From NCBI GenBank assembly GCA_945861635.1, contig CAMAWH010000014.1, positions 41,458-105,457 of the forward strand: DNA of 64,000 nt, written 5' to 3'. The first letter of the stretch is position 1; each line of letters opens with the position of its first letter. The DNA comes from Klebsiella pneumoniae. Lineage in GTDB: Bacteria > Myxococcota_A > UBA796 > SXON01. This document shows, piece after piece, positions 45,096-53,923 of the stretch. A model generated the notes under the pieces. It was not told the origin of the DNA. It searched no databases and worked only from the letters and a program-made list of their open reading frames with translations. A program made the position numbers and the translations under genes.

Positions 45096-45785
45096 ATGGG
45101 TGAGCGCATTCTCCTCATTGAGGACGACCCCTCCATCCTTCGCGGGCTTGAGCTGAATCTGAGTCTGGAGGGCTTTGAGGTTCGCGCCTCGATGGACGGG
45201 CCGAACGGCGTGCGCATCGCGACGGAGTGGAAGCCCGATCTGGTGCTGTTGGACCTGATGCTGCCGATCATGAACGGGTATGAAGTGTGCCGCGAGCTGC
45301 GTCGCCGGCAGCTGACGATGCCCATCGTCATTCTGTCCGCGAAGGGGTCGGAGCCGGACAAGGTGATGGGACTCGACCTTGGCGCGGACGATTTTGTCAC
45401 CAAGCCGTTCGGCCTTCAGGAGCTGCTCGCACGGCTGAAGGCGCACCTGCGCCGCGCGCGCCCGCCCGACGCGCCGCCGGAAGTATTGAAGTTTGGTGAT
45501 GTCGAGGCTGACTTTACCGCAGGAGAGGCGCGGCGTGCCGGAGTGCCGGTCGAAATGACCGCGCGAGAGATGCAACTCCTGAAATACCTCTGGAGCCGCG
45601 AAGGTCGCGTCGTGACCCGACAAATGATTTTGGACGCGGTTTGGGGTGAGAACTACTTCGGCACAGAGCGGACAGTCGATAATTTCATCACGCGTCTCCG
45701 ACAGAAATTCGATTACGACGAGCCTGTGTATTTCCTCACCGTGCGCGGCATGGGGTACCGCTTCCGCGGTGGGGAGGCGAAATGA
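45096..45785 (+). CDS. OmpR/PhoB-family response regulator
   Basis: 229 residues. Receiver domain: ILLIEDDPSILR (acidic pocket), VLLDLMLPIMNGYEV (phosphoacceptor aspartate), ILSAKG and DDFVTKPFG (lysine). The C-terminal winged helix has VEMTAREMQLLKYLWSREGRVVTR and ERTVDNFITRLRQKF. It would bind DNA as a phospho-dimer. No histidine kinase is next to it, so it is an orphan. Its stop overlaps the next start (ATGA). Confidence 0.93.
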   Translation: MGERILLIEDDPSILRGLELNLSLEGFEVRASMDGPNGVRIATEWKPDLVLLDLMLPIMNGYEVCRELRRRQLTMPIVILSAKGSEPDKVMGLDLGADDFVTKPFGLQELLARLKAHLRRARPPDAPPEVLKFGDVEADFTAGEARRAGVPVEMTAREMQLLKYLWSREGRVVTRQMILDAVWGENYFGTERTVDNFITRLRQKFDYDEPVYFLTVRGMGYRFRGGEAK

Positions 45786-46888
45786 CGATCCCGATGCTCA
45801 TGATCCTCGCTGCCTGCGCACCGAAGGAGCGTCTACACGCCGTCACGCCGGTGGCGCTCCCGCCGCCGCTCGTCATCGAGGCCGCGCCGCCCCCGCCGTC
45901 GCCAGCGGGCTGGCACACGGGACAAGTCACGGGTCTCGCCATCGAAAGGCGCCCGGTGGAGCGTTGGTCGCTCACCATGCCCGGCCCCATCACCGTGCCC
46001 ATCGCAACGGACGGCGCCAACGTCTTCGTCGTCGCCGACGGCCGCGTCCGCGCTGTGAGCCCGCGCGGCTCGACCGTGTGGGAGGTCCGGGTCGAAGCCA
46101 GCACCGGCGTGCTCCCGACGCCCGGCGGGCTGGTGGTCGGCACCAGCTCCGGCAAAATCCTCACGCTCGACCCCGCCAGCGGCGCGACGCTGCTGGAATC
46201 CGGCCGCGGGGGCGCGGTCCGTGGCGTGCCCGTCGCCATTGGTGAGGATCTCGCGTGGACCACCGTGGGCGGCACGGTCGTGGCGGCGTCGGGTTGGGCA
46301 ATGGCGGAGGCCAGTTCGACCTCCGGGGGGGCGGCGGCCGACGGAGACACCGTCTACATCGCCACGTTGGACGCCGAGGTGCTCGCCGTGCGGGCCGGTG
46401 TTGTTGTGTGGCGGGCCGACCTTCCTGCGGCCGCCGCGGACGGTCCCACACTCGACGCGAACCACGTATACGTGCCGATAGCGGCGGCCGAGGGGCAGCC
46501 CGGGGGAGTGCTGGCGTTTTCGCGGACGGGGGCGGAGGTGTGGCGGGCCCGGACAGAGTTCCAGCCCGGCGCCCCGTTGGCCGTCGGAGACGCGGTCTAT
46601 GTTGCCGACAAAGACAGTCACGTCTACGCGCTTGAGACCGAAACCGGCGCGGTACGCTGGGTTGCCGAAGGGTTCGGGGAGTTCTCGACCCAGCCCATGC
46701 TCCTGGGCGGCTCGGTGTACGTCGGCAATGGGGATGGAAACCTGTACCGCATCGATGGCTTCGACGGCGGCGTCGCATGGAAACAATCCCTGGGCGCGCC
46801 CATGACGGGAGAGCCCGCGTACGCTGCTGGAGCCATCGTTGTAGGGCTGGCAAACGGTCGTGTCATCGCGCTGGAGGACGGGGGATGA
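45782..46888 (+). CDS. PQQ-like beta-propeller lipoprotein (BamB-like)
   Basis: 368 residues. The lipoprotein signal MTIPMLMILAAC is followed by a Pro-rich linker and about seven propeller blades with PQQ/BamB-type repeats (VYVADKDSHVYALETETGAVRW; VYVGNGDGNLYRIDGFDGGVAW). BamB serves outer-membrane protein assembly, but many such lipoproteins have other roles. It is translationally coupled to the response regulator upstream and the next propeller gene downstream. Confidence 0.83.
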   Translation: MTIPMLMILAACAPKERLHAVTPVALPPPLVIEAAPPPPSPAGWHTGQVTGLAIERRPVERWSLTMPGPITVPIATDGANVFVVADGRVRAVSPRGSTVWEVRVEASTGVLPTPGGLVVGTSSGKILTLDPASGATLLESGRGGAVRGVPVAIGEDLAWTTVGGTVVAASGWAMAEASSTSGGAAADGDTVYIATLDAEVLAVRAGVVVWRADLPAAAADGPTLDANHVYVPIAAAEGQPGGVLAFSRTGAEVWRARTEFQPGAPLAVGDAVYVADKDSHVYALETETGAVRWVAEGFGEFSTQPMLLGGSVYVGNGDGNLYRIDGFDGGVAWKQSLGAPMTGEPAYAAGAIVVGLANGRVIALEDGG

Positions 46889-48234
46889 TGCGATTGGGTT
46901 CGGGCCACACGGCCACGCTGATCGCACCGGGAACGCCGGACTGGATCGGGGGCGATGGTACACGCCTCGGTTGGCTCTTGCGCGATCGCCTGTTCTTGCA
47001 GGAGGGGGAGGACGTGATCGTCGTTTCCCTGCCTGACTATGGAGAGGACGTGGCCGCCGGCCCTGACCGCTGGGTCGTCAGCATGGAGGATGGCTTCGTA
47101 CTCGTGGATCCCATCGCCGGTGAGGTGACGGGCGCGCTGATGGAAGAGGGGCACGTTCCCGTCGCGACGCGCCCCGGGGCGGATTGCGCCGTCATCCTTG
47201 ACGTTCCCGAAAACCAGCTGATTCGCACACGAGACGGACTGCCCCTCCCGTTGCCCGACGCGGCGCTCGGGGCGCGTTGGTTGGCGCCGTTCGGGACGGG
47301 ACTTGGGGCGGTGTGGGTAGACTCAGAGACGCTCTACCGCTTGGGCGCTTCCGCCGAGGGCGCGCCGAGAATTGCGGCGCTGGGGCGGACGTCCGGTGTC
47401 GAGGGCATTCGGTGCGGACCGTTCGGCGCCGTCCTGGTGGCTTGCAAGGACCACCTGATCGTCGCGGCACCCCGCGGAATCGCGCTCCGTATTCCGCAGC
47501 ATGTGCTGGTGGAATCGGCGCGATTTTCGCCGGACGGGCGGCGCGCCCTGGCCGCGGGTGAAGATGGAGTTTTGCTGCTGGATCTCGTCGAAGGCGCCGT
47601 GCTCCGCGTGTGGGACGGCGATCTCGCCCCGGTCGGCTTCCGCGGCGACAGGGCCGTCCGCTGGGACGTCGGGAGCGGCATATTGCTTGATGAAGCCGAT
47701 GAGATTGTGGGGAACGGCTTTGCGGGGGCGACGCCATCGACGGGCGGGGACTGGATCGCCGGCCCCGGCGGCGCCGTCTGGAGCATCGCAACGGGGGCTC
47801 GCCTGCGCGGCGGCATCGATGGTATCTGCGCGACGGACGGACGGCGGTTGGCCGTGGTCCACGGGGACACCCTGACCCTGACGGAGGCGGGCGTCGAGGA
47901 GGCGCGCGGCTTCCCACACGGATTTGCCGACGAAGATCCCGTCGATGCCGCGTGTATCGAGGGCGACACATTGACTCTGCGCACCATGGATGGCGAGGCC
48001 GCAGCTTTCTCCCTCGCGGATGGTGCTTCGCTGTGGCGGCGGCGCGATGCCAAGGCCGCTCGCGCCAAGGCTCCCCTCCCCCTGGGCGTCGTCCTCGCGC
48101 CCGAAGAAAGCAACGTGATCGTGGATGATCTCTCGCTTCCCCTGCCCGTCGATGCCGCGGCGCGCGGACCGACTCACACGTGGTTGTGGAATGAGGAAGG
48201 GATGTTGGTCCGCGTGCCACGTAGGGGTGACTAG
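46885..48234 (+). CDS. Beta-propeller-like protein of unknown function
   Basis: 449 residues with no signal peptide. Repeating beta-rich blocks (ESARFSPDGRRALAAGEDGVLLLDL; GVEGIRCGPFGAVLVACKDHLIVAAP) resemble WD40/PQQ-type blades. It overlaps the preceding lipoprotein gene by 4 bp and so forms part of a three-gene coupled set with the response regulator. The stop shares CTAG with the convergent VWA gene. Probably cytoplasmic or secreted by another route; role unknown. Confidence 0.65.
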   Translation: MMRLGSGHTATLIAPGTPDWIGGDGTRLGWLLRDRLFLQEGEDVIVVSLPDYGEDVAAGPDRWVVSMEDGFVLVDPIAGEVTGALMEEGHVPVATRPGADCAVILDVPENQLIRTRDGLPLPLPDAALGARWLAPFGTGLGAVWVDSETLYRLGASAEGAPRIAALGRTSGVEGIRCGPFGAVLVACKDHLIVAAPRGIALRIPQHVLVESARFSPDGRRALAAGEDGVLLLDLVEGAVLRVWDGDLAPVGFRGDRAVRWDVGSGILLDEADEIVGNGFAGATPSTGGDWIAGPGGAVWSIATGARLRGGIDGICATDGRRLAVVHGDTLTLTEAGVEEARGFPHGFADEDPVDAACIEGDTLTLRTMDGEAAAFSLADGASLWRRRDAKAARAKAPLPLGVVLAPEESNVIVDDLSLPLPVDAAARGPTHTWLWNEEGMLVRVPRRGD

Positions 48235-49547
48235 TCGGGACAGATCGGGTAGACGTCGTAGGTGACCTCGACTTGGGCGCCGGGGCCCGGGACGCTGTCC
48301 TCATCGAACTTCACGGCATTGTCGGCGCTCGCGTAGGCCCACCCGCTGCTCGCCGCAACGCCATCCACGCGCACCCCGACGGTGCCCGGCACAGGGACGT
48401 TCGACAATTCGAAATTCGCTGGATTGCGGTGGCTTTCGTTCACGAAACCCGCGAACGGCTCACTCCAGTCCGTGGCACAAATCGAGGAGTACGTGCCGCC
48501 CGTGGCAACGCTGACCTCGTGCCATCCGGCGTCCGCGCTCGCGGCGCCGCAACCGGCGGGGTAGTCGCCGCTGATCACGTGCGCGCGGGCATTTTCCGGG
48601 TCGGCCTTCAGCGTCCACAAGAAGGCGGCAAAGTCGGCCCCGGCGGCGGCAGTCGCCTGCGACTCGTCCGTGATGCCCACGATGGCAAGCGTCGCCGCGT
48701 CTCGGAGGAAATCGCCACCGGGACCCGCATCTCCGCCCGGTTGCAACGCGGCATACGCCATGTCGAGACCCAGCTCGTTTCCCGACCCTGAGTACCCGGG
48801 AAATTGGGCGATGATCTCCGCCAGCGGGTCCGCGCTGAGCGGGCTCACGACAGCCCCGTAGAACGTTGGGGTGTCCGTGGAAATGACCGCCACGTGATAG
48901 TCAACCGTTTGCTCGTTCAGTGCGTCGACGAAGAAGGGAAATGCTGCTTCCAGCGTGTCCTGGTAATTCATCATCGACGCCGAATTGTCGATCACGAACA
49001 GGAAGTCGGTCACGCCCAGTTCCGGCTGCACGAAGGACTCCGTGACGGATTCCAGCGCGGGGGAGCTGCCGGACAGGGTCGCGGTGAGTTCGAGGCCGGG
49101 CGCGTCGAGGACCGAAACGCTCACGACGCCTGACTCGGCGCCCCTATCGACGGGCGCGAATCGCACCGTCACGGCACGGTTGGTCCCCGACAACATCGCC
49201 CACGGCAAAGGGCCGTTGTCGTCACGGCGACCGTCGAGTTCGAACTCTCCGGACGCAGACGCCAGCACCACATCGGCAAGGATGACCGCTGCGGCGTCAC
49301 GGTTCAGGATCACCAACTCCCGTTCCGCGATACAGCGGGTGCCCACCTCCCCGAAGTCGAGGGCGACTGCGGAGAGGATGACGTTGGGTGGCTCGGGAAG
49401 CGTGCTGTCGGCGGCCGCGCTGTCCACGGTGTCGATGGGCGCCGTGTCGTCGGTGGCGACGGATTTGCCGGAGTCGGGGGCCGGGGCGCATGCAGCCGCG
49501 AGGGCGACGAGGAAGGGCGTGCACGATCGGGTTCCAGAGCGTGGCAT
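48231..49547 (-). CDS. Lipoprotein with Ig-like and von Willebrand factor A domains
   Basis: 438 residues. A lipoprotein signal (TPFLVALAAAC) and a Thr/Asp/Ser linker precede a HYDIN/ASH-like Ig domain (LDFGEVGTRCIAERELVILNR, AVTVRFAPVDRGAESG). A VWA domain follows, with the MIDAS motif FLFVIDNSASM near residue 190 and a later ISTDTPTFY. VWA domains bind metal-coordinated protein ligands. It is likely surface- or periplasm-exposed. The C-terminus is a beta domain ending YDVYPICPD. Confidence 0.78.
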   Translation of the reverse strand: MPRSGTRSCTPFLVALAAACAPAPDSGKSVATDDTAPIDTVDSAAADSTLPEPPNVILSAVALDFGEVGTRCIAERELVILNRDAAAVILADVVLASASGEFELDGRRDDNGPLPWAMLSGTNRAVTVRFAPVDRGAESGVVSVSVLDAPGLELTATLSGSSPALESVTESFVQPELGVTDFLFVIDNSASMMNYQDTLEAAFPFFVDALNEQTVDYHVAVISTDTPTFYGAVVSPLSADPLAEIIAQFPGYSGSGNELGLDMAYAALQPGGDAGPGGDFLRDAATLAIVGITDESQATAAAGADFAAFLWTLKADPENARAHVISGDYPAGCGAASADAGWHEVSVATGGTYSSICATDWSEPFAGFVNESHRNPANFELSNVPVPGTVGVRVDGVAASSGWAYASADNAVKFDEDSVPGPGAQVEVTYDVYPICPD

Positions 49548-49720
49548 TCGTGCTTTCCGGGGGGGTGCCGCAGTGTACCTGAGACAGCGCCGCAGGCCGG
49601 CGAAATACCCACCCTCGGGGAAAACAGGTGCGAACCCGGGCACCGTGGTCATGTGCGTCGCCAGAATGCATGTCGATGGTCCGGCCAGCCGAATTCGCGG
49701 AGCGAATGCCCAGTCACCGG

Positions 49721-50779
49721 CTACGGATCTCGCCAATACGTCACATCTCCCAACGCGTTCACGGCCGTTTCCTCCATATTCGGCGTATACCGCGTGTCTC
49801 CAGCAATATAGACCTGCGCAAAAGCCGTTCCCAACGTCTTTGCGCGCGCCTGCACCGTGAGCGGGTCGATGCTGTCGGCGTTGCAGCCATCATCGATGAA
49901 CAACTTGGCCATCTCCACCTCACACAGGTTGGAGAAATCGAGATGTCCGGCGCCCTCGACGCGCACGAGGAAGCGCGGGTCCTTGGCAGCATCATAGGTG
50001 GCAAGCTGATTTTCCTCAAACTCACAGGTAGCGTCCACGCTGCCGCCTATGACGAGGAACGGGATGCCCAACCCTGCACTGTCCGTCGGATGCGAGGTCT
50101 CCTTGAAACCCGGCGCCATCGGAAAGCTGGCGATGATACGGTCATCCACCAGCGGCGTCTGGACCGACGCCCAGCCGCCGAACGAGTGTCCAGTAATTCC
50201 CACGCGCGCCGGATCGGCCACGACGCCAAGTTCGCCCCCCAGAAGGGCATCAAGCGCGAAACTCAAATCCTGCGGACGATCAATCGACGACTGCAAAGCC
50301 GCCTCATCGCTTCCGAGGTTCCACGGCTCCGTCAGCGTGTTGCCCGGATGGTCCGGCGCGACCACGACGAATCCATGGCTCGCAAGGTGCTCCGTCAGAA
50401 AGTACGACTGGAACCGGATGCCGCCGTACCCGTGCGAGAACAACACGGCCGGCCACCCTCCGGCCAGCGGCGTAGCATCGCGCCGCGCATCCGTTGCCAT
50501 TTCGTAGATGGACGCGCCGAGCAGCTCGATCTCGTAGGTGTTGTCGGATCCGTCGGGGGCCGCGGCGTCCACCGGGTACCAGATTTCTACCGGGATGGAG
50601 CGCCAGCGCGCGTCGTCCCACAACTCCACCGTGCGAACGCCCACGGCGTACGGGCCGCGCAAGGAGGGGTCGTCGGGCGGCGGTAAAACGTCGTCTACCG
50701 CCGTGTCTTTGGTTTCGCTCGTGCCCGTGTCGGCCGGTTCGTCCCTGCTACCGCTATCCGTGTCGGCGGGGGTTGAATC
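49721..50779 (-). pseudogene. C-terminal part of transposon-split alpha/beta-hydrolase lipoprotein
   Basis: The catalytic part of a PAF-acetylhydrolase/chlorophyllase-like alpha/beta hydrolase. It contains AVLFSHGYGG (oxyanion region), VGITGHSFGGW (nucleophile serine), a late aspartate region and GAGHLDFSNLC (catalytic histidine). An acidic Thr/Ser linker is at its N-terminal end. The original signal peptide lies at 54518-54645, beyond a 3.7 kb transposon. Joining the two parts with one copy of GTTGAATC removed gives one open frame of about 392 codons. The fragment reads on into the element, but without a signal peptide. Confidence 0.85.
50772..50779. repeat. Target-site duplication, left copy
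   Basis: GTTGAATC directly precedes the left terminal repeat and recurs directly after the right terminal repeat at 54518-54525. An 8 bp duplication is the known signature of IS1595-family insertion. Confidence 0.88.
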
Positions 50780-50827
50780 CGCGATTATGCACTTGACGAT
50801 ACAACGTAACGTGCATACGATGTGAGT

Positions 50828-51847
50828 ATGAACGCGAACCCCGACGACCTGACCCTGATCGACATCGCGCGGCGGTACTCTACAGAGGAGTCCGCACGGG
50901 CCTATTTCGAGTCGATCCGGTGGCCGAACGGCCCGGTGTGCCCGCACTGTGACAACGCGAACACGGCGAGCATCTACAACCTGACGGCGAACGCGACGAC
51001 GGACAAGAACAAGCGCGTCCGTCCGGGGCTCTACCGCTGCGCGGCATGCGGCCAGTCCTTCACGGTCACGGTCGGGACGGTCATGGAGGATTCGCACATT
51101 CCGCTGACGAAGTGGCTGTTGGCCTTCTACATCATGGCGGCGAGCAAGACGCAGGTGTCGGCGCTGCAACTCCAGCGTCAGCTTGAACTCGGGTCGTACC
51201 GGACGGCGCTCCATATGTGCCACCGTATCCGGTTCGCCCTATCCGACGTCGGCCTCGTTACAGCGAAGCTGACAGGCACCGTGGAGGCTGACGAAACGTG
51301 GATCGGCGGCAAGCACAAGGGCGGCGGTCGCGGCTACGTGGACAACAAGGTGCCGGTCGTGTCGATGGTGGAGCGGGACGGGATCGTGCGCTCAACCGTC
51401 GTCGATCACGTCAACGCCCGCACCGTTGGCGCGCTGCTCGACGAGCACGTTTCTACCGATGCCGTTCTCAACACCGACGAGTCCAGCGTCTACACCCGCC
51501 ACGGCAAGCGGTTCGCCGGGCACGACACCGTGAACCACTCCGAAGGCGAGTACGTGCGCCACGACCGCAAGACCAACCGGATCGCCACGACAAACGCAGC
51601 AGAAGGCTTCTTCGGCAACTGCAAGCGCAGCATCAGCGGGACGCACCACCGAACCGGCGTGCACCTCCCGCTCTACTTTGCCGAACTGGACTTCAAGTAC
51701 AACCAGCGGAAGGTCACCGATGGCAAGCGCGCTGTCGCGTGGATCGGCCGCATCGGCGGGCGGCGGCTGACGTACCGCAAGATCGACACGACCCGGCATG
51801 ACGAGGCCGGCGTCACCGTTGCGGCGATGACGCCGCGGAAGGGATAA
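50828..51847 (+). CDS. IS1595-family transposase
   Basis: 339 residues from ATG 50828 (a GTG at 50822 is also possible). An N-terminal zinc ribbon (CPHCDNAN and YRCAACGQSFT) binds DNA. TVMEDSHIPLTKWLLAFY is the conserved block that follows in this family. The catalytic DDE-type residues appear in VEADETWIGGKHKG, LNTDESSVY and AAEGFFGNCKRSI. It recognises the terminal repeats and makes 8 bp duplications. The frame is complete, so the element may be active. Confidence 0.94.
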   Translation: MNANPDDLTLIDIARRYSTEESARAYFESIRWPNGPVCPHCDNANTASIYNLTANATTDKNKRVRPGLYRCAACGQSFTVTVGTVMEDSHIPLTKWLLAFYIMAASKTQVSALQLQRQLELGSYRTALHMCHRIRFALSDVGLVTAKLTGTVEADETWIGGKHKGGGRGYVDNKVPVVSMVERDGIVRSTVVDHVNARTVGALLDEHVSTDAVLNTDESSVYTRHGKRFAGHDTVNHSEGEYVRHDRKTNRIATTNAAEGFFGNCKRSISGTHHRTGVHLPLYFAELDFKYNQRKVTDGKRAVAWIGRIGGRRLTYRKIDTTRHDEAGVTVAAMTPRKG

Positions 51848-52069
51848 GGGGGAAGGGCGAGTATGGACCGGAGGGGACTGGAACCCCTACGTGGATGTTT
51901 CTAAGGCGCCCGGCGTCACCTGACCCGGCCCGTACTCGATGGGGAACTGCGCTCCCGATCACTCGGGAGCGCAGGAATCAACTACTTCATTCGACGACGA
52001 CGCGAACCATGAACGAAATAGCAATTGCCGTCGCTGCCGCGCACAATCGCGCGCGCATACCCATAGCGT

Positions 52070-52083
52070 CCCCCGTTCGGGGG
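52070..52083 (+). terminator. Possible terminator downstream of the transposase
   Basis: CCCCCG and CGGGGG form a 6 bp stem with a 2-base loop, followed on the plus strand by CTTCTTCTT. It lies about 220 bp after the transposase stop and could end its transcript. Confidence 0.4.
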
Positions 52084-52239
52084 CTTCTTCTTCGCTGCCA
52101 TTTTGGACTCCAATCAGCGGACTTGAACCGCGCTTACTGTTGATGGAGGCCCTTTTTGCTTGACTCCCGAGCCAGTTCGCCATAAAATGGCGGTGTGTTC
52201 TGGGCTCGGTCGCCTCGCGGGGCGGACCTCCGGTACCCC

Positions 52240-52269
52240 GAGTCCGGGCTGCGTTAACAGCCCGGACTC
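52240..52269 (-). terminator. Strong hairpin after the coiled-coil cargo gene
   Basis: GAGTCCGGGCTG and CAGCCCGGACTC form a perfect 12 bp stem with a 6-base loop, starting 7 bases after the stop of the minus-strand cargo gene at 52277. It lacks a U-tract on either strand, so it may be an mRNA-stabilising or factor-dependent stop rather than a classic intrinsic terminator. Confidence 0.45.
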
Positions 52270-52276
52270 AATCATT

Positions 52277-52777
52277 TCATCGTAGAAGCGGCGTTTGGAC
52301 ACCGACTTTCAGTGCTTCACGCGCTCTATCGGTCAAACACCATCCACCCATTTCGTGCATCGACCGAGGCTGGATGTAGCCGCATTGTTTGAGATAAAGA
52401 AGCAACGCGCCGACGTTCGCCGTGTGTTTTTTTGGTGGACTGCCATCATTCGGCGTCGCAGAAGCGATTTCGGCCCGCGTGCCCTCCCCGCCGATCTTCA
52501 GCATGGCCTCAATGATGCGGCGACTTTTCGTTCCCTCCGCCACGGCGCCGTCGGTACGCATGGCCAATTTGACTGCGGGCGGAGGTAGCGGCGGCACGGC
52601 TGCTCCTACCGCAGGGGCGGCACCACCATATTGCGATGGCGATACCGCCGACGTAAGGCCCAGCTTTGCTCCCAATTCCGCCTTGATTTCTCCGATATGA
52701 ACCATGATCTCTTCGATCTTACGCTCGCATCCCTTCCACTCCGCCACAAGGCGTTCGGCGTCTTCTGCGTTAGTCAT
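52277..52777 (-). CDS. Transposon cargo: coiled-coil protein with winged-helix-like C-terminus
   Basis: 166 residues. The N-terminal ~40 residues form a heptad-like helix (ERLVAEWKGCERKIEEIMVH). A Pro/Ala/Val linker follows, then a C-terminal domain (SRRIIEAMLKIGGEGTRAEI; VGALLLYLKQCGYIQPRS; GGWCLTDRAREAL) with the order of a winged helix. GAGGTGAG precedes the ATG. It may be a DNA-binding regulator of the cargo, but this is inference from shape only. Confidence 0.65.
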   Translation of the reverse strand: MTNAEDAERLVAEWKGCERKIEEIMVHIGEIKAELGAKLGLTSAVSPSQYGGAAPAVGAAVPPLPPPAVKLAMRTDGAVAEGTKSRRIIEAMLKIGGEGTRAEIASATPNDGSPPKKHTANVGALLLYLKQCGYIQPRSMHEMGGWCLTDRAREALKVGVQTPLLR

Positions 52778-52829
52778 GATCGCTCACCTCGATGGCGGTA
52801 GTTCTACCGCGCCCCCACTGACGCTGTCA

Positions 52830-52881
52830 ACCACTTATCTGTTCTACCCATTGATGGCACAGATAGATGGTCGCAAGTGGT
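52830..52881. promoter_or_regulatory. Interrupted inverted repeat in cargo intergenic region
   Basis: Arms ACCACTT and AAGTGGT, with inner arms ATCTGT and ACAGAT, pair across a central loop (a 10-base bulge lies on the right side). The site lies between the divergent cargo genes at 52777 (minus) and 52984 (plus), where a shared operator or promoter region would be expected. Confidence 0.35.
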
Positions 52882-52983
52882 ACTCGTGCCGCGGCGCCGA
52901 TCAGGTTCATTCGGACATCCTTTACCCGAATCGGGGTGGAAGATGTGGAGCAGGTATCCAGCGCCACGGTTACGATCTTTTTC

Positions 52984-53139
52984 ATGCCGACGCCCCCTCC
53001 TGTCGTACCCGAAGACCTCCGCATGCCCGCCGACGAGTTCGACCGCGTGATGCGGCAGGCGATCACGGTGCCGCCACAGCCAACGAAGAAGGACGACGTG
53101 CCGAAAGGGAAGCGCGGGCGACCGAAGAAGCAGGGGTAG
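52984..53139 (+). CDS. Transposon cargo: small protein with AT-hook-like tail
   Basis: 51 residues: MPTPPPVVPEDLRMPADEFD and then a helix (RVMRQAITVPP) ending in KGKRGRPKKQG. The RGRP core with flanking basic residues is the AT-hook pattern that binds the DNA minor groove. A longer frame begins at 52867 but its upstream part looks non-coding. The next gene starts 6 bp downstream, suggesting co-transcription. Confidence 0.5.
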   Translation: MPTPPPVVPEDLRMPADEFDRVMRQAITVPPQPTKKDDVPKGKRGRPKKQG

Positions 53140-53144
53140 CCGAC

Positions 53145-53507
53145 ATGGCCAACCACATCCCGGCCGCGGATGATCACGGGCGAACTTCAATGCTGTTCAA
53201 CATCCTCGCCGTCCCGCTGGGCGCAAGCGCGTGCCTGTTCGCTGCGGCGGCGTTTTCGTTGGTCATCAGCGTAATAGTCCCGATGAACGCTGCCTTTCAA
53301 AATACCTTCAGCGATGGCGCAATGGCCCCGGACGCCTCTCGCACGCTCGCCACGCTCACCATCTATGCGATGGTCTTTGCGGCGGGCGCAACCAGTTTCG
53401 TGCGCGCGCCGTTCGGGCGCCCAGCATCGGCCCTGTTCGCCGTCGGCTGGTTTCTGGCCTACCCAATCGTGACGTGCAGTGAACTCTTTACGCTGGTTCA
53501 ACGGTGA
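53145..53507 (+). CDS. Transposon cargo: small membrane protein
   Basis: 120 residues with about three hydrophobic segments (MLFNILAVPLGASACLFAAA; LATLTIYAMVFAAGATSFV; ASALFAVGWFLAYPIVTCSE). CAGGGG lies 9 bases before the ATG. No family is recognised. It sits directly after the AT-hook-like gene and before 53527, apparently in one operon. Confidence 0.6.
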   Translation: MANHIPAADDHGRTSMLFNILAVPLGASACLFAAAAFSLVISVIVPMNAAFQNTFSDGAMAPDASRTLATLTIYAMVFAAGATSFVRAPFGRPASALFAVGWFLAYPIVTCSELFTLVQR

Positions 53508-53526
53508 ATCGGCTACACTCCCGCCC

Positions 53527-53922
53527 ATGCCCTCCCCCCCTCGGTACACGACATCCGGCGGCGCCATCGCTTCCGGCACCCCGACGGCCTTTCAAACCAG
53601 CTCCGCCATCGTCGTAGACGGATGGAGTGGTCGAACAAAAAACGTCGCTATCGGTGACGACCTCGGCGACGGCACGCTCGTCAATGATCTTCGCATGGGC
53701 CAGTTCGGCGTGGAGATTGAAGTGGTTCACCCGGACGGGAAGATCGGCGTGCTCGGGAAGAAGGAACTGACGGGGGCGGACTTTGTGCGGAGTGCGACGG
53801 GGCCTCCCGCGTGGTTGACAGAAATGACCGTGGAACAAATCTGGCCCGACAGCCACATCGACGCGGTATATTTGGATACACCGATGGCGCGCGTCGCAAC
53901 ATCGTTACCGCCGGTCCGCTGA
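53527..53922 (+). CDS. Transposon cargo: hypothetical protein
   Basis: 131 residues, predicted mostly beta (TKNVAIGDDLGDGTLVNDLR; FGVEIEVVHPDGKIGVLGKKEL; ARVATSLPPVR). The N-terminal stretch is Ser/Thr/Pro-rich. No signal peptide is clear. The start at 53527 is preferred over the in-frame ATG at 53479, which overlaps the upstream gene. Function unknown. Confidence 0.5.
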   Translation: MPSPPRYTTSGGAIASGTPTAFQTSSAIVVDGWSGRTKNVAIGDDLGDGTLVNDLRMGQFGVEIEVVHPDGKIGVLGKKELTGADFVRSATGPPAWLTEMTVEQIWPDSHIDAVYLDTPMARVATSLPPVR

Positions 53923-53923
53923 T

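Larger units (their letters stand above)
51848..52276. other. Non-coding region of the transposon with tRNA-like and hairpin structures
   Basis: No convincing gene is seen in these 429 bases. The minus strand of 51864-51931 can fold like a shortened tRNA: acceptor arms GGGCCGG and CCGGTCC, and T-arm AGGGGTTCCAGTCCCCT. The D-arm is too short and the anticodon stem has mismatches. A second T-arm-like hairpin (GCGGTTCAAGTCCGC, minus strand) lies at 52117-52131 inside outer arms CTCCAATCA and TGATGGAG. Hairpins also occur at 51949-51972 (10 bp stem), 52070-52083 and 52240-52269. Confidence 0.45.

Noticed and set aside
50783..51223. Read-through start for the hydrolase inside the transposon end
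   Set aside because: The frame is open into the element, but it lies antisense to the transposase and gives no signal peptide; the true N-terminus is found at 54645.
51864..51931. A genuine tRNA gene
   Set aside because: The acceptor and T-arm pair well, but the D-arm is too short, the anticodon stem has mismatches and there is no encoded CCA. It is reported as tRNA-like only.
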